DNA from: Casuarina equisetifolia
Lineage: Eukaryota > Streptophyta > Magnoliopsida > Fagales > Casuarinaceae
Assembly (NCBI GenBank): GCA_028551475.1
Contig: CM052356.1
Location: 13,109,884 to 13,173,883, forward strand
Length of the DNA stretch: 64,000 bases
Direction: 5' to 3'
The notes under the pieces are model-generated. The model was not told where the DNA came from. It did not search any database and worked only from the letters and a program-made list of their open reading frames with translations. How positions within the stretch are numbered: position 1 is the stretch's first letter; the number at the start of each line of letters is the position of its first letter. This document shows positions 1-12,470 of this stretch, piece by piece. A program made the translations under genes and the position numbers.

Positions 1-313
1 CCCTACAAGACATTGTCTGCTTCGTTCTAACAGAGTACAAGCTCGAACACATAGACCTTGTATGCAAAGACTCTTTCCATGATACAAAGCCAACCAAGTC
101 ATCTAGATTTAGACATGTATCAAACTCAGGCAACTGTATACGTATCCTTCGAACATCATCCTTATTTGATCTTCTTCTCCTTCCCCAAGTTTCTTCATCA
201 CTTGAATCAATAAGGGATACTTGATCATCTCTTAAAACAACCAGGGGAGATCTTTGAGGCGGTGGGGGTGGCAGTTTACATATTGGAGGAACAAGGGGTG
301 GTTGTGGTTGCAT
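1..313 (-). mobile_element. Ty3/gypsy gag fragment, cut by the window edge
   Basis: Reading the minus strand from an ATG at 313, an open frame of 104 codons runs off the left edge. It starts with a proline-rich stretch, followed by acidic and arginine-rich residues, then RIRIQLPEFDTCLNLDDLVG. That last part resembles the start of the gypsy gag core (basic residues, I-P-E-F-D-G, L-x-P-D-D). About 70 codons in, the homology moves to another frame, which reads ERVFAYK, the next gag motif. This indicates a frameshift, so it is a dead remnant rather than a host gene. Confidence is limited by the short length. Confidence 0.55.
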
Positions 314-2279
314 AACTTAAAGATGAGATGGTATATGTGAAAGGTCTCTAATTACCTACGAAAGGGATTGAATTAGATAATAAAAAAATTTTAATATGTA
401 TGTGTTCTTTTCTTTTCTTTTCTTTTCTTGTCTCATCACAATCAACAAAGTTTGAAGTAGAAAACAATCACACAAGTAGATAGTCAAGAGAAAATAATAT
501 GAACAAATTTAGGAGGAGGTTTGTCCCCCAAGTTGGCTTCTACTCCACCTTACTTTAATTTTTCCACTAAAGTCATCTCTAAAAAAGACTATGAACAAGC
601 CAATTTACAAGGATCCTCAATCCTTTTAAACCTACGAGTACATATAATTTCTCACCTTCAAATTATATGATAATTATATACAAAGTCATACAATTAAGTA
701 GAAACTCCAACTATAGTTTATCAATTAATAATAAATAAATCCTTAAATCTCATGAACAGTGAACCCTAATATCAATTTTATGCTATAATCAATAAATGTG
801 CAACAATATAGAATATATTGAGTTTTATGATTGAGAGAAATACAATCACTGAAGCCCTTTCTTGAACAAAAAGGAAAGGACTTGAAATCCAAAATTCTTC
901 AAATTTTGTTTCAAGTGATTCTCAAGATGATTCTTGAAATCAATTGTAGCAAATCCTTTGCAGACAAATAGGAAAGATCCTCTCAAATTTCTTGTCAATC
1001 TAATGGCTAGATTCCAAGATTTTAGCCATGATTTTTTCTAGTGCTTGCTTGGTTTGAAAAGCAAAAAGGAATGATAATATAATGATTAGAAAGTATCATC
1101 TCACAAAAATTATGAATTATTAAACTAATTAAGTACTAATGGTGAACTAACCTTAAAGTTTATCTAACAAATCAAAAAAAAGTTGAAAATAAATTAAAAT
1201 TGATGATTTCCAATGCAAAATTTTAAAGATAAAAATAACTAAATTTAAATGAGTAAATCAATAAGAGAAATTTATTAAAGCATTCAATTTCATCATAACC
1301 ATTAGATATGAATCTCAATAATTTATACTTGGAATAACAATAGTACCTATGTGATGGTAGAATTTTTTAATTTATTTACCATTTTATGTCTAGCTATAGC
1401 AAACCTACTCAATTTATTAATTTATTATATCTCTATGTGAATTGAATATAAACAAAGTCCATTAAAATCTATAAACATTCCCAATTTACAATAAATCTTT
1501 CAATAACTTTATTGCTGAAAGACACATAAATAATATAATATATATCTATTCATATTTAATTTATAATTATATATTATAAGAAACATCTATATATTACTAC
1601 CTTTCAATCTTAAGCATGCACATCAAATCATTTAACTGATAGCCAATTATCTAAAAATATTAAGTACAGTAATATATAAATCACATAAATATAATTTCTT
1701 GCAAAATATAGAAAAATCATGAAATATACATAATCATAATTAAGTTACAGTGTAGCTTTAACAAATGAAAATTAAAACAAAATAGAAGAAAAAACAAAAA
1801 TAATGACTAAAATTATTTAGGGTTTAAGGTTTAAGCCTATCTCCTATCCTAATATGACTGGGTTTTAGATTCCTAAAGTAATTGTGCTTAGGATTCTTAT
1901 ATTGACTAGGCATTGAACTACTAACATGAATAGATTTTTTAATTATCTACAAAACCCAACAACAATATAAAATCTAATAATAATCACCCAAAGCCCAAGC
2001 TCATCTTCACTTTCTTGGTCTTGACATTTTGATCATGTTTTACCGTACAATAAGCATCAAATTCTCCATGTCCATTTTTCTTTTTGTATCCTTATGCTTC
2101 ATAAATAAGAAAAATTCAAGTAAATAAAGAGGAATTCAAATACTTTCTCACAAATATTGTATAATATGTTGCCTAAAGTAAGTAAAATAATTCTATAAAA
2201 ATAGAGTTATTAGTACAGTTCTCACTTATGACAATAATTTTTGTCATACTAAGTCATACGTTATTTTTCATAATATTTT
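314..2279. other. AT-rich intergenic DNA, no gene seen
   Basis: This stretch is strongly AT-rich with stops in all frames and no splice-flanked open segments. A short TTTTC tract lies near 407-430. I see nothing else to annotate. Confidence 0.6.
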
Positions 2280-2410
2280 TTTATTAAAATATGAATTCAA
2301 ATGACACTTGGGAGATTTTTAAGTTCCACAAGGAAATGAAAGCCATCAAATATAGATGGATATATCAAATTAAATATCATACAGATGGACTAACAACTGC
2401 TTTGATCTAT
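2280..2410 (+). mobile_element. Ty1/copia reverse-transcriptase scrap
   Basis: The plus strand reads TWEIFKFHKEMKAIKYRWIY, then Q-I-K-Y. This matches the pattern at the start of copia reverse transcriptases (T-W-E-L-V, P-x-G-x-K-A-I-G-x-K-W-V-Y-K). The similarity fades after about 40 codons. It lies just outside the 5' LTR of copia-A and is probably an older piece. Confidence 0.5.
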
Positions 2411-2560
2411 ATTAATGATGCTTGTTTGCATCTCCTAACATTTGAAATGCACAAATAGACATTGTTCAAGCTATAGTTTTAGCCACGTCTAATAGCCATT
2501 TGGTCTTTTCTTCATTTTAACAAAACCTTCTTTTGCGGACACCTTTACCCAACTCCTACT

Positions 2561-3053
2561 TGTTAAGACAAGTGGGCGTATGCAGCACACATGCAATACC
2601 AAAATAGGCCAGCACAAAGACATGCATGCTTATGACACGTGTTCATCTTCAACCTCTAGCCCGATTTCTTCTTCGATTCCAAACATTCTAGCCGTTTTTT
2701 TAAGGTAATTCAAGAGTCATTTAGCTTAAAATAGAATAGGCAATTCATTACAATGAAAAAGGGGAAGAATATCAACTCCATTAATGAAATTTCATCTTAA
2801 AAAGTTTAAACATTTTAAGGTTTTTATACTAAACATTTTCAGAATAATTTTTACATTAACTCCTTATAACTATGAGTTGATTTATGTTTAGTTTTTTATC
2901 ACTATAAAAAGTTGATTTGATTATACTCTCAATTCATCTAGAAATACAAGCTTTCTTCTCATTATTCTTTGTGTTCTTTGTATTTTATTTTCACATGTTG
3001 TTATTCTTATACATGAATTTGTATAGTATTTTGTAAAAATTCTTGTTTTAGCT
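2561..3053 (+). repeat. 5' LTR of copia-A
   Basis: It begins TGTTAAGACAAG. Many segments match the repeat at 8719-9245, for example AAGGTAATTCAAGAG, ACATTTTAAGGTTTTTATAC and AAATACAAGCTTTCTTCTCA. It is followed at about 3054 by TAGTATCATT, a decayed form of the tRNA-Met primer-binding site (consensus TGGTATCAGAGC). The right end is inferred from that site. Confidence 0.7.
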
Positions 3054-3109
3054 TAGTATCATTTTAGGTTTTTGGCAAAAGCCCATTGTTTCGATCCATT
3101 CATTTTGCA

Positions 3110-3660
3110 AATGACTTCCACTACCACATATGTTTATGTTGCTACTCATGCTCTTCCTCTACCAATCTCAAGCTTTGTTCCAACCATAGGTGTTTGTTTG
3201 GAAGGTCCCAGTTTTTTCATTCCTTGTCCAGATGAGTTCATAACCAATGTTGATGACAAGGAGCCAACATTCATGAATCCAACCCATCAAGGTTAGACAA
3301 TTAAAGATCAAATTGTAGAGGTTAGTGTTTTTAGCACTTTTAATGACACAATCATAAGTACTACTAGAAAGTACAAGACATCAATTGAAACATAACAAGC
3401 CCTTATCATCTAAATTTATGGCCCATAGTTTTGCTCATGTTTTTGCTCTTTTATTATATCTTCATCCGTAACCAAAGGTTAATGAACAGTGATTGAGTTC
3501 AAAAGGTAGACGGTATTAATGATCAACTTTCACTTATAGGTAAAACCATCTCAAAAAATGAGTACTTACTCATGTTTTTTCAAGGTATTGGGACCCCCTA
3601 TGCACCTCTTATCATTTCAATTGTAGTTCAAACATGCACATCATCTTTTCCTCATGAAGA
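3110..3660 (+). pseudogene. copia-A gag remnant, 5' part
   Basis: An ATG at 3110 opens MTSTTTYVYVATHALPLPIS and continues about 62 codons to a stop at 3295. Placed just after the LTR and primer site, this is the expected gag start. Stops follow, and the frame is then split by the solo LTR at 3674. The gag match itself is weak, so the call rests mainly on position. Confidence 0.45.
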
Positions 3661-3673
3661 TCTACATGGGTTA

Positions 3674-5338
3674 TGTTGGAAAATAGGGTTTTGTTGTGAC
3701 TGAAAATATTTTCTTGTAAATATCAATTCTCAAAATATGTTTTTCTAAATGTGCAAAAAGAAAAACTATAGAAAGTAAAAGGTGTACAAATTATAATATC
3801 AATTAATGATATTATAAAATAACTGAGTTCCTACATTTCCTTATAAAATATATTCTTAAAGTTCTTGTGACATATATTCTAATATATGTTGATTATTTGA
3901 ATATTTCTTTAAGAAATATAAAATATATTTGAATATATTTTATTTTAGGAATATGATACTTGGTTTGGTAAAATTGTAGGAACATGAGGGACATTAGCTC
4001 TATGTTAATATTAGTTCAAAATCAATATATGCAATACACCAAAATATGAACTTTGTAAAAGATCATATTTTTGGACCTTGTTGATATTGGACCATATATA
4101 CCTGCTGAATATGTTATCACTAGACTGGACCCTTGCTGCTAGATTGAGACAATATGGGTGCGGCCCAAGTTCACGTCAGCCCGATCCTGCTCCTTGTTAC
4201 GATGTCGTCTTGATCATAATTGAAGCTTCCGTGTTACGGTGTAATCTTGATCATAATTAAAGCTTCCTTGTTACGGTGTCATCTTGATCATAATTGAAGC
4301 TTCCTTATTACGTTTTCTGCCCACAACATCATCTCACTTAAGGGCACATAAGAGATGTTTCTTCTTCCACGAGCTTGCCCTAGCCGCTAGCCACTTCACT
4401 TCTCCTTGATGCTGCCTTCACTTTTCTCAAACGCTGAAACCTCAATGGGAGGAATCTGGAGGAGACAGGCTATCAGAACGGTCGGATTTCAAATCTGAAG
4501 GTTGATATGAGGCTGATTTGATAGATAGCCTACTATTACTAACGGGAAAAAGGCTATGGTTCAGGTTTAATTCAAAGAAAAGCCCTAGATCTACTTCTAT
4601 TTAAAGGAGATGTGTGCGTGAAGATTTTCTCTTGATGATTGACATCTATTTGAAGCGTTCTCTTTGTGAAGAAAATCTATTAAGCTTACTTACCATATGA
4701 TTCAAGATTGTTGATCATTCAGTGATTCATAAAGGTTCGGTGATATTCAATTATCTGGTTTGATCTTCGATTATATCTTCAATCATAGCTTGTATAACAT
4801 TATTTATATGCTAATTTCACTTATAAACATTTTCTGCACATAAATTTTAAGGAAAATTCGAAACCTTAATTTCTTCAAATTGGGGATTTCATGATAGGAG
4901 CTTTGTATCTTGATATATTTGTTTGAATAGCTCATCTGATTAATAATATCCCATAAACTAACACATTATTTGGGGATTTGCTATTGTATATGATATTTTG
5001 ATCATTATTTGTATTCGAACTTAATAATTCCTTTGATAAGGAATTATTTGGATTAGGGAGAACATATTCTCCTAATCAGGTTGAGTAAAGATGACTTCAA
5101 TTGGTTGGATTGAAGGAGAAGAGGGTAGACGTAGGACTCTAAGATAAAGTGCCAAACCATTGTGGTAAATTAGGTGTTGATTATCTTACTCTTTACTTGC
5201 TTAGATAATTCTGTTTGATTACTTATTATCATATAAATTGTTAAATTGTTTGATTAAATTATTTAAGAAAAAAAAAGCATAGTTTTCGGTACAAGAACAA
5301 TTCAACCCCCCTTTCTTGTTAAGCCATAAAACCTAACA
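3674..5338. mobile_element. Solo LTR inserted in copia-A, with target duplication
   Basis: This 1665-bp segment begins TGTTGG and ends CCTAACA, the usual TG...CA inverted ends of an LTR. It is flanked on both sides by GGTTA (3669-3673 and 5339-5343), a perfect 5-bp target-site duplication. It holds no protein-coding domain, so it is a solo LTR left by recombination between the two LTRs of a full element. The host copia-A sequence resumes on both sides. It is long for a copia LTR, and the parent superfamily cannot be decided. Confidence 0.85.
4195..4305 (+). repeat. Tandem repeat, 3 x 37 bp, inside the solo LTR
   Basis: Three adjacent 37-bp units begin at 4195, 4232 and 4269. Each contains CTTGATCATAATTGAAGCTT with at most a few changes, and a partial fourth unit follows. 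Short tandem arrays in the U3 part of LTRs often act as enhancer-like blocks; that role here is inference. Confidence 0.85.
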
Positions 5339-5343
5339 GGTTA

Positions 5344-8300
5344 CACCTCACCTAGGAAGCTTACATTGAAATGGCTGCTTGAGGCTTTCCTACTGCAACT
5401 GCTTTTGCAACTAGTCCTGCCATTGTCCCTTCATACTAGCATCATTCCAAATTTGCTCACAATTCAAAAGGCATTCAAATAATACACCATTCAAGGATAG
5501 AATTGTGGCACTCGCTATAGTAATAAACCTTTATGTAATGTTATCTATCAAATTTGTTGCAAACCAAGACATATAGTTTGTCAATGTCGTTATAGCTATG
5601 TTCTTTCAAACTCTAGCCCTAATATTGGCTTCCAAGGACTATAGAATATTCATGCCAATACTATTAAGAAGGCTCAACAACAATCACTCCAAGCCTTCAC
5701 TAAGATTGATTGGTTTCCTCATTCTAACACCATACATCATTTCTTGCTAGATGACTATGATATTACTCAACTAATCAACTATAATGGAAATCAAGTAGTT
5801 ATTATATGGGACATAATGACACTTCTAATAACTTAAAAAGGTAATCTATTAACCCTTAGTAACATCAATATTTTTGATGTTCTTACTGTGATAAACATAA
5901 CAAAATGTTTGTTATCTATTTCTAGATTTACAGAACATTATAGTTACATTTTCTTTTTTTTTTCTCAATTTTTATCTTATACAAAGTCTACCAATAAGAT
6001 GGATCCTACTACAAGGACTAGCTAAAAATAGACTCTATCGCCTTAACTTGCACAATCTTTAGCAATCCTTAAAGGCTTTTCATACTTCTACAATAAATAT
6101 AATGGCCTAGCATTATAAATTAGGTCATCTGACTTACACAAATGTAATAAGATTGTTGAAAATAATGAATATCCCATTTATTAAGAAATTCTATCATCTT
6201 ACAATGCTTGTAACATTAATAAAAGTCGATGTCATGCTCATTTGTCTATGCATAATATCTCCAAAGCTTCCCTAGACTTAGTCCATTTTGATATATAAGG
6301 CCTATACCAATTATAGCTTTTCAAGGGAATTGATATTATATTTTCTTTATTGATGATTATTCTAAATTTCCATGGCTCTATTCCCTAAAGACTAAAGATG
6401 AATTCTTTTAAATCTTTAGGAATCTTCAAACACTTGTTGACAATCAACTCCAAACTACAATTAAAAGCATTCGATGTAATGGTGCATTTGAATTTTCTTC
6501 TATTGATTTTAAAACCCTATTATCAAGCAAGGGTATTTATTAATGCATATCAAATCCCTATACAACATATCAAAATATCATTGAATCAGTATTATCAATG
6601 ATAAACATGCCTATATACAACTTAAATATAGGGATTTTATTTTCAAAAGTGCGGCACATAAATCACGCCTATAATCACCTACCTAGCCCAGTTATAGAAA
6701 CAAAAGTCCATGAGAAAAATATTTAATGAAAAACCTATTATATTCCATTTTTGGATTCTTGGGTGCTTAGGATTTCCTTATTCAAGGACCTATACTCAAC
6801 ATAAGCTCAATATACATTCAAAACCTTATGTTTTTCTAGGATATCCTATAGGATATAAAGTCTATTGTTGTCTTTGTTTACAAACAAAAATAATTTACAT
6901 TGTTGCAAATGCTTTATTTGATGAAAACATGTTTCCCTTTCAACAACAAACAAATACATAAAATATTGGTACCAATCCAATAATGCCACATTTCTCTATT
7001 GAAATTACTTCAAATAAGTTTGTACATAACAAACAATCAAGTACATATCATGACATGATATAACAATCCTCCATAAAAAACCATTCAATGATTATAAGAC
7101 CTAAAGGAGAAAAAATAAACAAGTACACTTTATTGCGTGAGCATACATGTGCCCTAACAAAACTTGTACATCATGATATTGAACCATAAAACTATACATA
7201 AGCATTGAAAGATCCTAATTGGCATGCTACATGGCAAAAGAATATAATGCATTATTAAAAAATTAGACATATGATCTTGTTTCTCCACCCCAAGATATTA
7301 TTCATATTAGTTGTAAATGAGTATACAAAGTCAAGCGAAAGTCCAATGGAATAATAAAATGATATAAGGTATGACTTGTTGCTAAGGGATTTCATCAACA
7401 TCCTAGTATTGATTATCATAAGACATTTAGTCTTGTTGCTAAGCTAACTATAGTAAGAATCATAATTGCTCTAGCATATATACTTAAGGATGGAACATAA
7501 ACAACTTGATGTCAAAAACACCTTCTTACATGGTATATTGGATAAAGAAATATATATGACTCAACCCCAATGGTTTGTTGACTCTACCAAACCGAAATTT
7601 GTCTATTATTTAAAACAATCCTTATATAGGTTAAAACAAGCTCTAAGAGCAAGGAATCATTAACTCAGTCAATTGCTTCAACATATTGGATTTAAAATTT
7701 CCCAGACAAACTTTTCATTATTTATATGACATACAAAAATATCGATGTATTTCTCCTTGTGTGTGTTCATGATATTATTTTTAGAAAAAGTCTTACAGCA
7801 TTAATGTCAAAGATCCTTGAATAGCTTAATATTGAGTTCAATATTAAGGATTAGGTGATTTACATTATTTTTTGGAAATTGAAGCCAAACATTTTACTAA
7901 TGGTATTTTTGTTCATCAAGCAAAATTTGCTCATAAAATAATTTTTTGACCCAAAATGAATGAAGCTAGAGAGGTGTCTACACCATGTAAAATAAATAAT
8001 CCACCATCCATAAATGATGTTGAATCATACTTAGATCTCATACATTACCGTAGTATTATTAGATCCCTTCAATATTTAATACTCACATAGCTTGATATTT
8101 CATATGATATTAACATTGCATGTTAATAAATGCATGCCCCCACTCTTAATCATTGGGCATTTGTAAAATGTATTCTACAATTTTTGGTTGAGACACCAAG
8201 ATTTGGCATTCAAATACAAAAAATATCAACTAATAACCTCTATATGTATTATGATGTTGGATGGGAAGATGATTGTGATGATTGCAAATCAATTAAAGAT

Positions 8301-8690
8301 TTTGTATTTTTCTTGGAATAAATATTATTTCTTGAAGTTCTAGAAAATAAAAAACTATTAACGACTCTAGTATAAAAGCTAAGTTAAAATGTCCTATTAA
8401 TACTACTACAAAACTTATTTAAATAGAAGCTCTATTACAAAATCTAAATGTAAAACAATCTAACCCTCCCACCTTTGGTGTGATAATTTATTAACATTAT
8501 ACCTAACAACTAATCTTGTTTTCCATGCAAAAACAAAACATATTGAAATTGATTTTTATTTTATTCATGAGAAAATCAAAACAAAGAAACTTTATGTACA
8601 TTTCATTTCTTCTATAATTAAACAACTGAGATCTTTACAAGAGGTCTCTCAACCACTCAATTCCAACTGCTTCAAAACAAGCTTACAGTG
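5344..8690 (+). pseudogene. copia-A gag-pol remnant, 3' part
   Basis: Segments recognisable in order are: protease-like WFPHSN about 5715; integrase zinc-binding region about 6110-6330 (LGHLTYTN); further integrase about 6330-6960; reverse transcriptase about 7280-7700 with LVAKGFHQHP and QLDVKNTFLHG and then LKQSLYRLKQALRARNH; RNase H near 8490-8640 with AKTKHIEIDFYFIHEKI. Every domain holds stops or frame changes, and the sequence has become very AT-rich. Not expressed as protein. Confidence 0.75.
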
Positions 8691-8718
8691 TGAAACGACA
8701 TTTTAGCTTGCAAGGTTA

Positions 8719-9245
8719 TGTTAGGATAGGCAAGTTGTCGTAAATGCGCTTCACCAAAATAGGTAGGTTTGTGCAATGCATGTGCCATGCCAAAACAGGC
8801 CAGTGTAAAGATGCTTGCATGTATGACACACACTTTGTCTTAAACCTCTTGCGCAATCTCTTATTCTTTGTTCTTCAATTTTCAATGTTCCAATAAAGGT
8901 TTTAAGGTAATTCAAGAGACATTTAACTTAGGATAGAATGGTAAATTTATTGCAATGAAAAATGAGAAGAATCATAGTCTCCATAGATGAAATTTCAACT
9001 CAAAAAGTTCAAACATTTTAAGGTTTTTATACCAAACATTCTCATAATATATTTGCATCAACTCCTCTCAACTATAAGTTGATTTACATTTAGTTTTCAA
9101 TCACTATGAAAAGGTAATCCAATTATACTCTCAATGCATCAAAAAATACAAGCTTTCTTCTCATTGTTCCTCATATAATTTTTTGTGTTCTTCATATTTT
9201 ATTTTCTTGTATTGTTATAAATTTTTAATTAACATTTTAACATGT
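8719..9245 (+). repeat. 3' LTR of copia-A
   Basis: It begins TGTTAGG and aligns along its length with 2561-3053, with several insertions and many substitutions. The amount of divergence by eye suggests an old insertion, older than copia-C further right. The right end is eroded and approximate. Confidence 0.65.
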
Positions 9246-10071
9246 TCTTTATTCGTGTGCTAAAAAGAAATAGTAGGCCCAAGATCATAAATGTTTATTT
9301 CAGTCCTACTTGATCATGATTATGCACAGGGGAGTTCTTCCACTAATTTTGTCATTTCATTAGTCAAACTCAAAATCAAAAAAATAAAATAAAATAAAAT
9401 AAAATAAAACTTATCATAATATCAACAAAGATCAAATTAAACTATTCTTGGTTTTATTAACTACGTCAGTCACCATCATTGATAAGTTTGAAAACCAAAT
9501 GTTTAGTTGTGATATTTGATAATTCATATTCTCATTATTTAAGGCCAACATTAGATCTCATGTCATGCTTTTGGATTCTTCAAGGTATTAAATATGCTAA
9601 GATGGTCCTTCAATTCTAGAAGCCTCATTAAAGATATTCATTATCCGGCAAACAAATCTTAGTTTAAGGCATGGATGACGACAAAGAACGTGGGTCATCT
9701 ATAAAATACTGAATTTAATCCTAGCAAAGCGTGAAAGCCTAGATGGATGCTTGTTAAAATGTTCCAATATGGTTCCCAGTAGAGCGAAATTCCTTCCTTG
9801 CAATTCTGTTCAACAATAAGCACCAATAAAATATACAATCCAGTTGCTTATGTTGTCAAAATTAAACACGTGGGGATTTGGCTTTTTGAATTCCTTTTTC
9901 GAAAAGTTGTATGTGAGTTGCTAGGTGGGATTATTTTAATGACAATTACCAGATTGTAACTTAGCATGATAGGACTCAAACTTTGCGGTGCTGAGCATGT
10001 GCGGAAGCTGGTTTGGTGTGTAGCGGCCGTATAATGCCTGGTTTCAAACACTTGGAAGGAGAATTGTCCAC

Positions 10072-10111
10072 GGTCAAATTTGTATGCATGACCAAGACGG
10101 TCAATGGTCAA
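10072..10111 (-). promoter_or_regulatory. W-box cluster, 2.4 kb upstream of ERF-A
   Basis: GGTCAA occurs at 10072, 10099 and 10106; on the minus strand these are three TTGACC cores within 40 bp, two of them almost abutting. TTGACC/T is the WRKY-factor binding core. A distal element for ERF-A is plausible but unproven. Confidence 0.4.
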
Positions 10112-12134
10112 CTTCAAAGGTTCCTACCACAAAGTTCTTGATAGCTGTGCACGTATCAGACATTGGGATAGTACCGGAAAGAGGTGGGAACATAAAGACA
10201 TTGGGTGCAGTTGAATAAGAAATAAAAAGACAGCAGATGAGTCTTACGGACTTCTAACTTCAAACAACAAATTACTGTCGTTTTTGTCTTATTATTATCA
10301 GAGAAAAGATGATACTTGCATAAATCTAACTCTAATCTCACTTCTCACTTACTATAGATTGAACGGAAACCATTTGTTCTTCTTAAGTGAACAATACATT
10401 AAGAGGTGCTATATAGTTTGCAAGAGGGAACTAGGAAATAAGTTTCGTTAAAAAATGGTTTATGCTTTTTCCTGTTAACATTAATATCATCTCCCATTTA
10501 ACTGATATAATATATCCTTGCCAAATACCTAAAAAATATTTTAAAATGTTCACAAAATATGTGATAAGTTGATAATAGATTACCAAATTATAATAATCTT
10601 TGTGTTTTTACTTAAGAACAAGTACCCAATTATAATAGTACTTTATTTTAATGCTATAGTTGGAATTTAACATGGGTATTGCTCGCTCCATAACTGAACT
10701 TTTTGTGATGTTTAGAATTTTTGGAATTCGGTGAATTGTGTGAAGTTGATCGTGAAAAAAAAAAAAAAGAAAAAAAAACTAACGATTTGAATCAATATTA
10801 TAACTCAAGAAAATTAAGTTGATATTTTTCTCTTTATTTAACAAACTATTGTGTAGTTTAGCCCCTTTGAAAGCAGCGATAATTAAACTGTAGATATTAA
10901 AAGGGACTGACTTATCTCAGGAAGAAGGGCCGCAACGTAACGTTTTGGCGAAGGGGAAGATGGAAAGTCATAAATGGATCAAATTTAAATATCCACTAAA
11001 ACCCAAGCGAAAAGAAAAAAGAATAAAAAGGAGCAAATCAAATGTCGAAAGGTGGCAAATGCTGTGTGCGACCCACCTTCCTTGAAGGAACACGGAAGAA
11101 AGAGTGTGAAAGTTGAGGAGGGTGGGGCACACACCTAGGATGTTAATGGGCTATGACTTTGTGGGAGGCTTATCCAAAGAACATTGTTTTGCACAGAATG
11201 TCTAGAGCGGATGTATCCGTGCTCATTCGCGATACATTGTCCTTATCATCATCCCTCTCTCTTCCTCGTCCGCCGATTCCTCGTCATCCCGTATTATTTA
11301 TATTTATATATATCAACTCCCGTCTCCACTAAGTTCAACTTGTTGAAAATTGTTTAGCTTTCAATTGTAATTCACTTTCTTGATCCTATTAAAATATCTT
11401 TTCTTAATACATTTTATCTTAAAAACCAATTAATGAATCAATACGCAGGGAAACTTTCAACCATGGGAATGGCAAGTCTCGGACAGGCTCATATTGGTTG
11501 TGAATTTAGGGGTTTAACTTTTATTATTTCTCAAGATCTAGGAATTTCTATACAAAAGTGTTAAAATGTATATTAAAATTATGGGTGCTTAAGTTGAGAT
11601 AGATGATATCTAAATAATGTATACTAAAATTATTAATCTTACTTAAGTCTTTTGAAAAAATGCTTAAAACAAATAACAAATAGTATCAAATTTAGTTTTA
11701 TATTCTTAACTAAAATAACCTAAGTTAGGTTAAAATACAATTATTAACAATGTGAGTACATTGCTAGGCCATTGGCCTTAGAACCTAATGATTTGTTATA
11801 AGTTAATGAGATTTTTTAGTAGACTTGCGATTATAGGAACCCAAATTGAGAATAATAATCAAATAAAATAATTAAGGTTAATTTTCAAATTTATATTTTT
11901 TGACAAAGTAATTAAGATACTTGACAAAAAGCTTTTCAATTTTTTTTTTCAATTTGGTAATTAGGTATTTATAATATAGAGAGTATCCTCAATCAAATTC
12001 TACTAACTTCCAAAACGGAACCAATATTCGCCAAAAGTGAAATAGAGCTCCCAACTCGGCGATTAGGCGCAAGACAAGTTGATCAAAAAATTGGACACGC
12101 ACACAAAGCGACAAGGAACAACAAATGGCTGCTT

Positions 12135-12165
12135 CGGTAACCCGCGTGACGTCATCTCGTTACCG
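12135..12165. promoter_or_regulatory. Dyad around a TGACGTCA palindrome in the ERF-A promoter
   Basis: CGGTAAC (12135-12141) and GTTACCG (12159-12165) form an inverted repeat centred within one base of the perfect palindrome TGACGTCA (12147-12154). TGACGTCA is a binding core for TGA-type and other bZIP factors. It lies about 220 bp upstream of the TATA box, so a promoter role is reasonable inference. Confidence 0.45.
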
Positions 12166-12361
12166 GGCTTCAGAAATTGGACGAATAACAGTAGGATCAC
12201 GTGTTTAATTCCTCTCCCCCACTTGGCCTCCCACATGAAGCTTCAAAGAAGCTGTGATCCACACCACATTTTAATTATACCGACTCCACATCCCAGAAAA
12301 CATTTAAAAAAAAACCCTTCCCTCGGTTCTCCTTATCTCCAGGTGCATGAACCTCTTCCCC

Positions 12362-12369
12362 TATAAATT
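12362..12369 (+). promoter_or_regulatory. TATA box of ERF-A
   Basis: TATAAATT lies 109 bp upstream of the ERF-A start codon, which leaves room for a leader of roughly 75-80 bases that is CT/CA-rich and lacks other ATGs. Confidence 0.65.
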
Positions 12370-12470
12370 GCCTTCCATCTCTTCCATTTTCAGAGAGACA
12401 ATCCACCACTCCTCCTAAGTTTTTCTATTCCAACCCCAAACCCACAAACTCTTCGATCTCGGAAGCCGAA

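Larger units (their letters stand above)
2561..9245 (+). mobile_element. Degenerate Ty1/copia LTR retrotransposon (copia-A)
   Basis: Two diverged direct repeats, about 2561-3053 and 8719-9245, frame the element. Between them, in copia order, are scraps of gag, protease (WFPHSN near 5715), integrase, reverse transcriptase (about 7280-7700) and RNase H (about 8480-8640). All are broken by many stops and frameshifts. A separate solo LTR (3674-5338) has landed in the gag part. Both LTR outer ends are eroded, so the limits are good to roughly 10-20 bases. The element cannot make its own proteins. Confidence 0.8.
9246..12361. other. Upstream region of ERF-A, no gene seen
   Basis: No open segment looks coding on either strand. 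It holds a five-copy AAAAT run near 9380-9408, a W-box group at 10072-10111, an A-rich tract near 10757-10780 and the proximal ERF-A promoter. The minus-strand open frames at 9848-10117 and 10156-10341 have no recognisable content. Confidence 0.6.
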
